Of a stretch of 64,000 bases of DNA, positions 8,583 through 18,507 are shown in pieces; within the stretch, counting starts at the first letter, position 1; every line of letters starts with the position of its first letter. Location of the stretch: positions 1-64,000 of the forward strand of contig JAEUUG010000011.1 of NCBI GenBank assembly GCA_016787565.1. The letters run 5' to 3'. The notes below the pieces were generated by a model. The model worked only from the letters and a program-made list of their open reading frames with translations. It had not been told where the DNA came from and ran no database searches. Position numbers and translations under genes: made by a program. This DNA is from Cyclobacteriaceae bacterium (lineage in GTDB: Bacteria; Bacteroidota; Bacteroidia; Cytophagales; Cyclobacteriaceae).

Positions 8583-9701
8583 TTATATATCTTCTTTAAG
8601 GTACTTCACCATTAAAGCAGCAGCGTTTTCGGAAGCCGAGCCGGCATCTAAGGTTTTAATAATTTGATTGTATCCCGCTACCATTGCTTGTCGGTAGGTA
8701 TTGTCTTCCAGCATCTTGGTTAGTTCTTCCGTAACATTTTCCGGAGTGGCCTTTGACTGTATCAACTCCTTTACCACTTCGCGACCTGCTATCAGATTCA
8801 CCAACGAAATAAACGGAACTTTAATCATCCACTTCGCCAACCAATATGAAATCGGATTCGCTTTATACACCACCACCTGGGGCACTTCGAACAAGGCGGT
8901 TTCCAACGTTGCTGTTCCGGATGTTACGATGGCAGCGGATGCATGCTGCAACAGATTATAGGTGTCTTCAAAAATTAATCGAACGTTTGCTAACTCGTTC
9001 ATCGCGCTATAGGCGGTTTGATCAAGATTGCTCACAGCAGCTATTGCAAATTGGTGATCGGGGAATTTTTTAACAACTTCAATCATTAACGGTATAATGG
9101 TTTTCAACTCCTGCTTCCGGCTTCCAGGTAAGAGGGCTATAATCTTTCTATCCTGATGAAGATTATTCCTGATCAAAAATTGCTGGTCTGCCACATGTAC
9201 TTTCACCGCATCCAAAACCGGATTTCCAACATAATCGCATTCCCAATCAAACTTTTTAAAGAAGTCCTTCTCAAAAGGAAGGATAACAAAGAGTTTATCT
9301 ACGTGCGGTTTCAACCACAACGCCCGATTCTGATACCAAGCCCAATATTTCGGGGGTATGTAGTAGAATACTTTTATCCCATGCTTCTTTCCGAATTTGG
9401 CAATCTGCAAATTGAAGCCTCCATAATCGATCAGGATAATCACATCCGGTTTGAACGTAAGAATATCATCCTTACACTTCCGTATATACCGTTTGATTTT
9501 AGTGGCATTCGTGATCAATTCTGCGAGGCCCATAAAAGCAAGCTCACGATAATGAACTTTCAACTGTACACCAGCCTGCTCCATATGCTCACCACCAAAT
9601 CCACGGAAAACTCCCGCATGATCGTTTAGCTTGAGTGCCCGAACAAGATTGCCTCCGTGCAAATCACCCGAACGTTCGCCAGAAATTAAGTAGTAACGCA
9701 T
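8583..9701 (-). CDS. lpxB: Lipid-A-disaccharide synthase LpxB
   Basis: Glycosyltransferase (GT19) that condenses UDP-2,3-diacylglucosamine with lipid X to form the lipid A disaccharide at the inner membrane. The 372 residues begin MRYYLISGERSGDLHGG, the family's N-terminal signature, and contain the donor-binding motifs LLPGSRKQEL and TSGTATLETALF. Its presence shows that the organism makes lipid A. It lies 31 bases downstream of the FKBP-like lipoprotein gene on the same strand, and converges with clpX. Confidence 0.97.
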   Translation of the reverse strand: MRYYLISGERSGDLHGGNLVRALKLNDHAGVFRGFGGEHMEQAGVQLKVHYRELAFMGLAELITNATKIKRYIRKCKDDILTFKPDVIILIDYGGFNLQIAKFGKKHGIKVFYYIPPKYWAWYQNRALWLKPHVDKLFVILPFEKDFFKKFDWECDYVGNPVLDAVKVHVADQQFLIRNNLHQDRKIIALLPGSRKQELKTIIPLMIEVVKKFPDHQFAIAAVSNLDQTAYSAMNELANVRLIFEDTYNLLQHASAAIVTSGTATLETALFEVPQVVVYKANPISYWLAKWMIKVPFISLVNLIAGREVVKELIQSKATPENVTEELTKMLEDNTYRQAMVAGYNQIIKTLDAGSASENAAALMVKYLKEDI

Positions 9702-9732
9702 GAGACGTGGATTAAAATTGGCAAGGTTAACT

Positions 9733-10638
9733 TTACCTTACCTCAAGTACCTCTATATCAAAAACCAATATTTCATTTACCTTGATGATATCCTCAAATT
9801 TCTGGAACCCATAGCCCAATGGGGATGGAATATAAAACGTTGCCTTCGCACCTTTACTTAACAGCTTAAGCGCCAAATGCCAACCTACAATAACCAACGA
9901 TTCATCAACAATTACAGTTAAGGGTTCATAGTGGAGTTTCGGATCATAAATTCCCTTCTCATCGGCAATAGACTTGATGTTGGTTGCAAAGTATTTCCCA
10001 TCCAAGGTATAACCAGAGTAATTTACAATTACCGCCTCACCGGAAATTGGCTTCCTTCCCTTTCCTTCCTCATGGATAATATAGCGTAAACCAGACTCAT
10101 CGCTTATAAAATTTAGGCCTTTGGTAGTCAGATATTCGTCAATAAGCTTAATGTCGCTAGCTAATTGCTTATCGCGCTTCATCAGCTTTGATTGATAACT
10201 CCAATCGCGGTAGGCCTCCTTACTCATAATCGAGTCAATTGAGACCCGATAAACTAATCTTTGTGTGGAGTCCATTCCACTAGGAATTGGCATCTGAACA
10301 ACCTTGTTAAAGTATTCGGCAACCGTTAATGTAGTGGTAAGGCTGTCGCCATCCGAGACCATTCGCAGCATTTGCTTTAAACCTTTCTCCTTACTAATAA
10401 AGGACGAATCTTTTACAACATCAATGACCGGAAATCCATTTCGCCAGGTATCTATCCAGATAGAATCATTGCTATCGGTTACCCTATAATTAAAGACCAC
10501 AACCTGTCCCTTTCGTGGAAGAATACCGTCACCTTTTTTGATAATTTCAAACCTCAGACCGCTGGGAGTTTCCTTTATATTGGACTGGCACGCCACCAGT
10601 ACCAGGACTATAAAAATCAGACAAATTCGCATTTCCAT
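9733..10638 (-). CDS. FKBP-type peptidyl-prolyl isomerase-like lipoprotein
   Basis: A 301-residue exported protein with a lipobox (VLVAC, Cys at residue 17) followed directly by two FKBP-like units: the first around residues 25-130 (GDGILPRKGQVVVFNYRV) and the second around 170-300 (GKGRKPISGEAVIVNYSGY), the latter ending with the usual YGFQKFEDIIKVNEILVFDIE-type strand. It would assist folding of envelope proteins in the periplasm. Several aromatic active-site positions of true FKBPs look altered in the first unit, so that one may be non-catalytic. Start could be Met1 or Met3. It is probably cotranscribed with lpxB. Confidence 0.8.
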   Translation of the reverse strand: MEMRICLIFIVLVLVACQSNIKETPSGLRFEIIKKGDGILPRKGQVVVFNYRVTDSNDSIWIDTWRNGFPVIDVVKDSSFISKEKGLKQMLRMVSDGDSLTTTLTVAEYFNKVVQMPIPSGMDSTQRLVYRVSIDSIMSKEAYRDWSYQSKLMKRDKQLASDIKLIDEYLTTKGLNFISDESGLRYIIHEEGKGRKPISGEAVIVNYSGYTLDGKYFATNIKSIADEKGIYDPKLHYEPLTVIVDESLVIVGWHLALKLLSKGAKATFYIPSPLGYGFQKFEDIIKVNEILVFDIEVLEVR

Positions 10639-10682
10639 TTCACTTTAAAGGTCAAAACTAATCTTTAAATCCTTGAAAAATA

Positions 10683-10712
10683 AAAAAGCTGACGGTGTCC
10701 CGTCAGCTTTTT
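10683..10712 (-). terminator. Terminator at the end of the first susCD locus
   Basis: A perfect 13-base-pair stem, AAAAAGCTGACGG with CCGTCAGCTTTTT, closes a four-base loop TGTC. On the minus strand the stem ends in a T-run, as expected for intrinsic termination of the leftward susC-susD-DUF1735 transcript, 20 bases past its last stop codon. Confidence 0.9.
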
Positions 10713-10732
10713 ACTACCATTATAAGTATTAC

Positions 10733-11695
10733 TTACCGAGGTCCGGTATATTCAAGGTGCTCATTAAATGATACACGGATATGCGGAGGTGTTGTAACAA
10801 CGCTTGGTTGAATGAAATTGTAGGTCATATCAATTGAACCATCGCTTTCATTCCACTGGTTGATTCCAACGCTTGAATCCCATGTTAGATCACGTGTGTT
10901 TGCGCAAGGGGACCACGGGCTCTTGAGATCCACAATCTTTCCCGTTGTCGGATTAAAAGTAGCCTCAACACCAAAGCATCCGTATGCACTTCTTGATCCA
11001 CCACTGCTAATAGGATGGAAATATGTACCGAAGAAGGTATCAAAAAATACGATACTATTCTCCCCGGTTGTTTCTGCATACCACTCAAATGGATAGTAGT
11101 CTGTAATGGCTGCATTTGCAGCATCTACCCAAGGATCGCCTGTTACTTCGTACACACCATCAAATTTGTTGATTGGAAGTGTTTGAACGATGGCTAAACT
11201 CAGTCTTTCATTCACCTCAAAACCACTTGATGCACTTGAAATAGCAAATGGCAGAACGTGCTTCAACGACAAATCAATCAAACCTGTATTCAGTGTTATC
11301 CGAATAGTTTTAGCTGACTCGCCAGGAGCGAATGTAATTGTTCCGGGAGAAACACTCAGCGTATAAGACGCAGGATCCAACAAAACAAAGTCTGTTTCAT
11401 TTTCCTCATTATAAGCCTCCAAAGCAGCTTCATCCAGTGACAGCGTCACCGTTACCGATTTGGAGTTATCACCTTCTGAAATGGCATCCCGATAAATGGT
11501 AACCAGCCCTTTTGTTTCAATAGCATCAGGCGTAAAGGTTACGATAGAGAATTCTCCAGCAGAAAACCGGATTCTATTTGCACCCACACCTGAGATATCT
11601 TCTGAATCAGTAATACACGATTGCACAATACCGGCCGTTCCGATCAGCAGAAGTGCAACTACTCGTTGTGTTAATCTATTTAATTTCATAATCAT
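10733..11695 (-). CDS. DUF1735-type surface lipoprotein of a SusCD locus
   Basis: A 320-residue lipoprotein: signal peptide, lipobox GIVQSC with Cys at about residue 27, then a beta-rich region resembling DUF1735 (BT_3987-like N-terminal domain) around residues 40-170 with the SYTLSVSPGTITFAPGESA segment typical of these domains. The C-terminal half is not recognised. Proteins of this kind accompany SusC/SusD and are thought to bind glycans or other ligands at the cell surface. It is the third gene of the leftward susC-susD unit, 14 bases after susD, and precedes a strong terminator. The ligand is unknown. Confidence 0.75.
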   Translation of the reverse strand: MIMKLNRLTQRVVALLLIGTAGIVQSCITDSEDISGVGANRIRFSAGEFSIVTFTPDAIETKGLVTIYRDAISEGDNSKSVTVTLSLDEAALEAYNEENETDFVLLDPASYTLSVSPGTITFAPGESAKTIRITLNTGLIDLSLKHVLPFAISSASSGFEVNERLSLAIVQTLPINKFDGVYEVTGDPWVDAANAAITDYYPFEWYAETTGENSIVFFDTFFGTYFHPISSGGSRSAYGCFGVEATFNPTTGKIVDLKSPWSPCANTRDLTWDSSVGINQWNESDGSIDMTYNFIQPSVVTTPPHIRVSFNEHLEYTGPR

Positions 11696-11709
11696 GTTTC
11701 AGTTTAAGT

Positions 11710-13158
11710 TTAGTCTACATCCCACCAAACATGTGTTCCATCCAAATCACCGCCCATTCTTGTAACAGCAGTTTGAAGCTTTGTACCATTAAAAGTGTAC
11801 TCAACTGTTGGGTATGGGAATCGGATCGGGATTTGTTTAGATTGGTTGATAGCTTCTGCTGTAGGTGTAAGAACGGGAAAACCTGTACGTCTCCATTCCG
11901 ACCATCCCTGAGGACCGTTAGGATAGAATGTTAACCAACGCTGTGTAGCTATTTTAGCATCGTCAGCAGCAGCTCCGCCTCCGGCCAATGCTACCGCAGT
12001 ACCTCCTATATAGCTCGCAAAAGTTGTAGCATCGTAAACGCCCCATTGTTGTTGTGAAGCACGTAAGGCATCATTATACAACGTGACATAATTTTCCGCT
12101 GTCCAACCATAATACGCAGCCTGTGCACGGGCCAATAAGGCATCGGCATAGGTCAAGATAAACAATGTTGATGCCTCGCTCCTGAATCCATCATTAAGAA
12201 TTAAAGACCAGGTTGGGTTAGCAGCTGTCCACGCAATTGCATCCTCACGCTTCAAACCATAAGGAACACCTACCAGCGCACTACCAGCCGGTTTACCGAA
12301 GGCTGCTCTTCTCGGGTCTGCAGTAGAGTTTACTGCATTAGCGATAACATCACTTACTCCCTGGTCAGCACCGATACCAAACCAGATATTCCTGAAGTTA
12401 CCACCTGGATATACCAAGGTAGCATTATCGATATTGCTGGCAAAAGGGCCACCGTCAGCAGCCAGTGCTTCTAAAAACTGTGCTTTACCCAGTGTTGCAT
12501 TTACTTCGGATATACGAAGTGCCAATATCATCCGGAGAGAATTAGCAAATCTTTTCCACTTCGTGTTGTCACCACCGTAAACGATATCACCCTTTACGTT
12601 ACCGGCATTGTCAAATTGTGCAACAGCTTCTTTTAACTCTTTAAAGAGATCTGTATAAATGCTCTCCTGAGAATCTACCGTAGGCTGCGCATTTCCCTGT
12701 AATGCTTCGAAGTAAGGAATATCACCATACCGGTCAGTAAGAATCGAGAACCGGTACGCCAGTAAAATTCTGGCAATAGCGATCTGATTATTGTTCGAAC
12801 CTTGTAACGCGGCTACATCTGCAGTTGCAGGATCGGAGTTGATGTTGATGATGTTTTTCAAATCATACATACTACCGGCATATTCAGCACCCCAATCCAC
12901 ATTTTGGGTAGCGTAAAGCGAAGCCTCGGTATATTGCGTCAAGGAAAAATATTGCGCATACAAACCAGCTGTAAAGTTAGCGCCACCCGTTGTTGACCCG
13001 CCCAATGTAGATTGTGCATTCGTAAGCAGGGCAGATGTCAATGGTGTGGTTGATGCATTCGGGTTAACATTAATGTCCCCAAAATCGTCACACGATGCTA
13101 CAATCAGCAGCACCGGTAACATGAAATATGAAAATATTTTTTTCATGATTGATTTCAT
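11710..13158 (-). CDS. SusD/RagB-family nutrient-binding lipoprotein
   Basis: Surface lipoprotein that caps the partner SusC barrel and captures its ligand. The 482-residue protein has a signal peptide ending in the lipobox VASC, followed by DDFGDINVNPN, the usual N-terminus of the SusD-like_2 subgroup, and helix-rich TPR-like regions. It starts 9 bases after the susC stop. Met5 is an alternative start. Subgroup members often serve peptide or unknown substrates as well as glycans, and no enzyme genes are nearby to reveal the ligand. Confidence 0.93.
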   Translation of the reverse strand: MKSIMKKIFSYFMLPVLLIVASCDDFGDINVNPNASTTPLTSALLTNAQSTLGGSTTGGANFTAGLYAQYFSLTQYTEASLYATQNVDWGAEYAGSMYDLKNIININSDPATADVAALQGSNNNQIAIARILLAYRFSILTDRYGDIPYFEALQGNAQPTVDSQESIYTDLFKELKEAVAQFDNAGNVKGDIVYGGDNTKWKRFANSLRMILALRISEVNATLGKAQFLEALAADGGPFASNIDNATLVYPGGNFRNIWFGIGADQGVSDVIANAVNSTADPRRAAFGKPAGSALVGVPYGLKREDAIAWTAANPTWSLILNDGFRSEASTLFILTYADALLARAQAAYYGWTAENYVTLYNDALRASQQQWGVYDATTFASYIGGTAVALAGGGAAADDAKIATQRWLTFYPNGPQGWSEWRRTGFPVLTPTAEAINQSKQIPIRFPYPTVEYTFNGTKLQTAVTRMGGDLDGTHVWWDVD

Positions 13159-13167
13159 TTAGATGAA

Positions 13168-16100
13168 TTAGAATCCAAGTCTGATATTAAATCCGTACGA
13201 TCTCACACTTGGAAATTGTCCGTTCTCGCCAAAAGCGCCTGAAACTTCAGCTGGATCGAAATCTTTCTTGTTGACATTCAACAGGAGAAGGTTTCTTCCC
13301 ACTGCAGAGATGCTGGCTGACGTAAATACTCTACCCAGGTTACCAATCTTATTAACCGGTATTTGATACCCTAAGCTAAGTTCTCTCAGTTTCACAAAAG
13401 AAAGATCGAAAACAGAAGGATCAGCAATACCACTGCTATAGAACTGGTGATAGTAACTCTGTGCATCTACGTACATATCAACTGCCTCACCATCCGCTGC
13501 AACACCCACTACGTGCACACCACCACCATCGGCTACCGCATCCCGTACAGGATTACCCAAATCATTAACACCTGCTGTTCTCTCGGTCAAGCCTGAGAAA
13601 GTTCCCCACTGATCGGACAGCGAGTAGAATTTACCACCCTTCTGGAAGTCGAAGTTGAAAGCCAGGTTGAAATTCTTGTACCGGAAGTTGTTAACAACAC
13701 CACCCGTGTAATCAGGAAGTACGGAACCAAAACTAACAGGACCTGCCGTGGCAACATATAAACCACTGGTTTTATTTACGATAGGATTTCCGTTAGCATC
13801 CCGTTGAATAGTTTTGCCGCGCAACTGACCCCAACGTTCACCAACCACATGGAAAGTAGCACCTACGTTGAATGTTGCGGCACCAGTGCTGGCAGGGATG
13901 GCATCTACACCTTCCGTTAACTCAATAATGTCTGTATTAACTTTTGACCAGTTAACGGCTATATTCCATTCAAAATTATTCATTTTAACCGGAGTAGCCT
14001 CCAAGGTCAATTCAATTACATCACGGTGAATTTTACCAGCATTGATAATCTTGTTTCTAAAACCACTGGCACCCGAAACACCTACTGTCAGGATTTCATC
14101 GATATTATCCTCGTTCACAAAAGTAGCCGAGAACCCTACCCGGTTTTCAAAAAACTTCAGGTCGAAACCATATTCGTAGGAAGACCTAAGCGAAGGTTTG
14201 ATGTTTGGATCAGTCAAATTATCTGGTGTACTTGATAAAATGTTACCATTCCACTGATTGGCGGATAGTGCATAATTCAAGCTTAACTGATAAGGATCCA
14301 GATCAGAACCCACTTGCGCCCAGCTGGCTCTCAACTTACCAAGGGATAGGAAGGGCAATGCTGATTGGGTGTATTCACTAAACAGTACTACTGCACCAAT
14401 AGATGGGTAGAAGTAGGAGTTGTTGTTAACCGGAAGGGCAGAACTCCAATCGTTGCGCACAGACCAGTTCAGAAAAAAGGTCTCGTTGTAACCAAAAGAA
14501 CCTCTTGCATAAACGCTGCGAACTTGTTTCTCAGCACGGACATTGCTATAACCAAAGTTGGGATTTTTGGAGTTACCGATAATGTATAAATCGGGAACAA
14601 CCAGACCTAAACTGGTATTCATAGAAAGGGATGATGATTCTTCCATACGGAGGTTAGCACCACCGGAAACATCCACGCTCAACTTGTCATCGAGGAAGCG
14701 GTCCTGGTAAGCAACGAGGAATTCTAAGTTATCCTCTTTGAAGAAAGTTTGTGACGTTCCGTAGTAATCATACTGTGCTTCATTATTCGGTCTGTTTTCA
14801 GTGTAGAAGCTATACGGCAAAATTGAAGGGCGTTTAAACTCGTTATTAGTTGTATAGTTATTCTTTCTGTAATAAACAGCGGCATGCAAATTATCTGTCA
14901 GGTTGAATCGCAAATTAATGTCACCAAACAGGCGATTGCGGTTTTGAGTGTAATCAACCAAGTTCATGTAGGCGTTGTGATTGAACCAGTAGTATCCACG
15001 GTAAAATTTATCACCATTAATCACACCGTCCTTATCGGAGTCGCCAATGTAATAGTCAGGATTAAAGTGGTTCCAGGATACCAAACGTCCTTCCGGAGAC
15101 TTTAATCCCTGAAGTTCATTCATGATGTTCATATCCAGATTTCTGTGGAACCACTGGTTGAACGATCCTGTGGTTGCGTTTGAGTATGCATCATCAAACT
15201 CTCCGTTAATAACGGTATTCACGAAGTTGATATTGGCACCCACTTCAACGAGTTTGCTCAGTTTAGTATTGAAATTCACCGCTACAGTGTTCTTGCCTAA
15301 ACTTGTGTTGGGCATGATACCTGTCTGATCTTGATGGGTGTACGAAAGGCGAACATTGGTGTCATCATTAGCCTTCGAAAAACTCAAATTGGTAGTTCTG
15401 TTTACACCTGTTTCATAGAAATCACGGATGTTATTGGGCTGACCAACCAATTTGGCAGTCTTTCCAGTGTATTTTGTTCCAGGAACCCATGCATACCATG
15501 GAATATAATCCTGACCCACCATACGAGGACCCCAGCTTGCATCATCCGTATAATCATGATAGTACTTGCCATCCAGTGTTTTCCACTCTTCAGGCATACC
15601 GGGTTTCCAGGTGAATTCCATTAAATCAGCCTCAGCGCCACCGGCATATGAATTCTGGTAGCGAGGGAGAACATACACATTATCAAAGAAAACGTTTTGG
15701 TTAAGGGTAATTCCAAGACCACGACCTTTAACACCCTTTTTGGTTGTGATCAAAATCACACCAGCATCACCACGTTGTCCATAGATAGCAGTTGCGCTAG
15801 GACCTTTCAACACACTCATTGTCTCGATGTCATCCGGGTTGAAATCAGATGAGTTGGTAACAGGGGTACCATCAATAATATAAAGAGGCTCCTTGTCACT
15901 TAATGATCCAGCGCCACGAATACGAATAGTTGAGTTACGACCCAAAGCAGCACCCGATTGACCACGTACCTGAATACCGGCTACCTTACCCGCCAACCCA
16001 TCGTTTACGTTGTTGGGACGGGCGATTACTAGTTGTTCAGCACTAACACCTTGCACAGCGTAAGAAAGCGTTTTTGTCTCTCTCTTTTCACCGAGAGCAG

Positions 16101-16428
16101 TTACAACAACTTCGCTGAGTTGCTTTGCATCCAATGCCATAGAAATATCAATGGTGCTGCGGTTGCCAATCTCAACCTCCTGCGAGGTGAGACCGATAAA
16201 TGTAAATACCAACACGCCTCCATTGGCTGGAACGCTAAGTGAAAAGCGTCCCTCTGCATCGGTTACTGCGCCAGAAGTAGTACCCTTGAGTACCACGTTA
16301 ACACCCGGTAATGTAGTGCCATCTTCAGCAGATGTCACTTTACCCGTAACCGTTCGATCCTGTGCCCACGACTCGCTGCTGGCGAGCATAAACACCGCTG
16401 TCAAGCATAATAGTAGAATTCTCTTCAT
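13168..16428 (-). CDS. SusC/RagA-family TonB-linked outer-membrane transporter
   Basis: TonB-dependent outer-membrane transporter of 1086 residues. A signal peptide is followed by a carboxypeptidase-like regulatory domain (TVTGKVTSAEDGTTLPGVNV), then the SusC signature SEVVVTALG and a plug domain with the SusC motif GAGSLSDKEPLYIIDG; the rest is barrel. The protein ends in Phe, as outer-membrane barrel proteins do. It heads the leftward unit with susD and the DUF1735 lipoprotein and has its own recognisable promoter. Its substrate is unknown. Confidence 0.96.
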   Translation of the reverse strand: MKRILLLCLTAVFMLASSESWAQDRTVTGKVTSAEDGTTLPGVNVVLKGTTSGAVTDAEGRFSLSVPANGGVLVFTFIGLTSQEVEIGNRSTIDISMALDAKQLSEVVVTALGEKRETKTLSYAVQGVSAEQLVIARPNNVNDGLAGKVAGIQVRGQSGAALGRNSTIRIRGAGSLSDKEPLYIIDGTPVTNSSDFNPDDIETMSVLKGPSATAIYGQRGDAGVILITTKKGVKGRGLGITLNQNVFFDNVYVLPRYQNSYAGGAEADLMEFTWKPGMPEEWKTLDGKYYHDYTDDASWGPRMVGQDYIPWYAWVPGTKYTGKTAKLVGQPNNIRDFYETGVNRTTNLSFSKANDDTNVRLSYTHQDQTGIMPNTSLGKNTVAVNFNTKLSKLVEVGANINFVNTVINGEFDDAYSNATTGSFNQWFHRNLDMNIMNELQGLKSPEGRLVSWNHFNPDYYIGDSDKDGVINGDKFYRGYYWFNHNAYMNLVDYTQNRNRLFGDINLRFNLTDNLHAAVYYRKNNYTTNNEFKRPSILPYSFYTENRPNNEAQYDYYGTSQTFFKEDNLEFLVAYQDRFLDDKLSVDVSGGANLRMEESSSLSMNTSLGLVVPDLYIIGNSKNPNFGYSNVRAEKQVRSVYARGSFGYNETFFLNWSVRNDWSSALPVNNNSYFYPSIGAVVLFSEYTQSALPFLSLGKLRASWAQVGSDLDPYQLSLNYALSANQWNGNILSSTPDNLTDPNIKPSLRSSYEYGFDLKFFENRVGFSATFVNEDNIDEILTVGVSGASGFRNKIINAGKIHRDVIELTLEATPVKMNNFEWNIAVNWSKVNTDIIELTEGVDAIPASTGAATFNVGATFHVVGERWGQLRGKTIQRDANGNPIVNKTSGLYVATAGPVSFGSVLPDYTGGVVNNFRYKNFNLAFNFDFQKGGKFYSLSDQWGTFSGLTERTAGVNDLGNPVRDAVADGGGVHVVGVAADGEAVDMYVDAQSYYHQFYSSGIADPSVFDLSFVKLRELSLGYQIPVNKIGNLGRVFTSASISAVGRNLLLLNVNKKDFDPAEVSGAFGENGQFPSVRSYGFNIRLGF

Positions 16429-16467
16429 ACGGTAATAGTTAGGTTAATGAATATATAATAGAAGGCC

Positions 16468-16498
16468 CAAACATATAACAAAATAGTAATCTTCAAAA
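16468..16498 (-). promoter_or_regulatory. Promoter of the first susC
   Basis: On the minus strand TTTTG (16494-16498) is followed after 18 bases by TATGTTTG (16468-16475), an exact TAnnTTTG -7 box. It lies 40 bases upstream of the susC ATG and matches the Bacteroidota promoter consensus at both boxes. Confidence 0.65.
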
Positions 16499-16575
16499 GG
16501 TTATTTACACAAAATTAGGTAGAGATATTAATCAAAAATACCCCATAATGGATTACTGCAATCGTTTGTTGGCAA

Positions 16576-18498
16576 TTATTGCACGATTTTGAACTCAATC
16601 CTGCGGTTTTGAGACTTACCTGCCTCGGTTTCATTGGAAGCTACTGGTTTTTCGCTTCCATAGCCCTTCCGTGATATTCTTTTAGCATCTACCCTATTCG
16701 CCATCAGGTAGTTAAACACGGATTGTGCCCTTTTTTCGGAGAGTTGACGATTGTATTGTACCGAACCTGTATTATCGGTATGCCCTCCGATCTCTACATG
16801 AATCTGAGGATTTTCATTTAAAAACCTGATTAATTTCTGGAGCTCAGTCTCTGATTTCTTCTGTAAATCGAACTTGTCGACTTCAAAAAAAATGTTGTTT
16901 AAAACCACAGTTGATCCGCGTTCAGCTTTTTCAAGGTCAATGTCCATCACAAGAGGCTCGAAATTCGAAATCACCGAGTAATTGAAATTGACACTTTTAA
17001 ACAAATAACCAGGCTTGTTAACATACAAGGCATATTCCGCACCCTGCGTAAGTACCATCAGGTATGAACCACTCACGGAATCAGACATCACAAGGGATTC
17101 AACCTGGTTCTGCTCAATGTTAAACAACTCAATCTTTGCCCGCAGGGGAGCTTTCGACTGTCTATCGCGAATAACTCCTCGCACGAAGTTGCTTCTGAAT
17201 TTAATTCGGTTTTCTTCCGGAATCTGAATTTCATAAATTTTACTGACGGAATATCCATCGGCTTTGGTTTCCTCGTGTGCGTAATAGCCCTTCTCACCAT
17301 CGGCTGTAATAAAAAGTGCGAACTGGTCTTCATGGTTATTGATGGGTGCACCGAAGTTTATGGGATTCGACCAGGCCTTAGCAGAATCTTTTTCTGAGAA
17401 GAAAATATCATATCCACCAAAGCCCGTCAAACCATTGGAGGCGAAATATAATGTTCGGTTATTGGCATGAATGAAAGGCGAAATCTCATCGTAAATAGAA
17501 TTAACCGGCTTACCCATATTGCGGGCTTTTGTCCACTCACCCCTATCATTGAGAGAAGACACCCAAATATCTCTGCGCCCTATTCCTCCCCTTCTGTCAG
17601 AAACAAAATACAATTCACGGCCATCTGCAGAAAGTGAGGGTTGCGATTCCCACTCTGCACTGTTAATTGCTGGTCCAAGGTTTCGAGGCTCTGTCCAATC
17701 ATTGCCGATTTTTACACTCTCATAAAGATCACAACTACCGATACCGTTGCGGCCTACACAGGACGTGAAAATTAACTTTCTGCCATCCGCAGATACGGTA
17801 CATGTACCTTCATTGAGCCTTGTATTAATATTTTTAGAAATTGATTCAGGCTCCAGCCAACGGCCACGTGCATTTTTTTTTGATACCACCAGGTCTTCAT
17901 CATCATTCGGTCCACCACCCAGTCGCCTCGTGAATATTAGTTCTTGTTGATCAGCCGTAAGCACGGGGAAGTATTGCATGAGGAATGCATTTACGGTATC
18001 ACTTAACACCTTGAGTTTATATTTTGAGGTTAGTCCCTGATTTTCCGTTGCAAATGTGATGTTACGCAACAAAAGATTAGCACGATCAATTTTTGGCTTA
18101 CTCTGATTTTCCACGCGGAGAAAATCATCCAGACACTTTTTGGCTTTGTCGTATTCACCCAACATAAAGTAGCTCTCTCCCATGTCAAACCAGAATACCT
18201 TTTGTTTTTTGGGATCAGTGGTGAACAGAAGACCATTTTCGAAATAGTGATTAGCGCGCGGATAATCCTTCAGTGACATGTAAACAATGCCCAGGCGATA
18301 ATAGGCTTCAAAAAAACTCTTATCCCTTTCAATCGCCTGCGTCAACAAGCTAATGGCTTGAGAGAACTGTCCGCGAACCCGGTAGTTATCGGCCTCGGTA
18401 TAGAGCTCAATCGCCTTCTTATTTTTTGTGCTCAATACACTTTGCGCACTGAGTGTGAAAGAAAAAAGAAAGAGCAAAATGATGAGTCGATGGATCAT
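16576..18498 (-). CDS. PorE-like TPR / beta-propeller / CRD / OmpA-domain protein
   Basis: A 640-residue exported envelope protein. Domain order: signal peptide, TPR repeats (about residues 30-140), PD40/WD40-like beta-propeller repeats (about 190-420, with LSADGRELYFVSDRRGG-type units), a carboxypeptidase regulatory-like domain (about 435-515) and a C-terminal OmpA domain (about 530-640) with the peptidoglycan-binding pattern GGHTDNTG...NRQLSEKRA. This order matches PorE of the type IX secretion system, which anchors the complex to peptidoglycan, but paralogues with other roles share it. No lipobox Cys is seen near the signal cleavage site, unlike PorE. It follows pabC by 9 bases on the same strand. 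Assignment to the T9SS is inference. Confidence 0.75.
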   Translation of the reverse strand: MIHRLIILLFLFSFTLSAQSVLSTKNKKAIELYTEADNYRVRGQFSQAISLLTQAIERDKSFFEAYYRLGIVYMSLKDYPRANHYFENGLLFTTDPKKQKVFWFDMGESYFMLGEYDKAKKCLDDFLRVENQSKPKIDRANLLLRNITFATENQGLTSKYKLKVLSDTVNAFLMQYFPVLTADQQELIFTRRLGGGPNDDEDLVVSKKNARGRWLEPESISKNINTRLNEGTCTVSADGRKLIFTSCVGRNGIGSCDLYESVKIGNDWTEPRNLGPAINSAEWESQPSLSADGRELYFVSDRRGGIGRRDIWVSSLNDRGEWTKARNMGKPVNSIYDEISPFIHANNRTLYFASNGLTGFGGYDIFFSEKDSAKAWSNPINFGAPINNHEDQFALFITADGEKGYYAHEETKADGYSVSKIYEIQIPEENRIKFRSNFVRGVIRDRQSKAPLRAKIELFNIEQNQVESLVMSDSVSGSYLMVLTQGAEYALYVNKPGYLFKSVNFNYSVISNFEPLVMDIDLEKAERGSTVVLNNIFFEVDKFDLQKKSETELQKLIRFLNENPQIHVEIGGHTDNTGSVQYNRQLSEKRAQSVFNYLMANRVDAKRISRKGYGSEKPVASNETEAGKSQNRRIEFKIVQ

Positions 18499-18507
18499 TG
18501 TTGCAAG

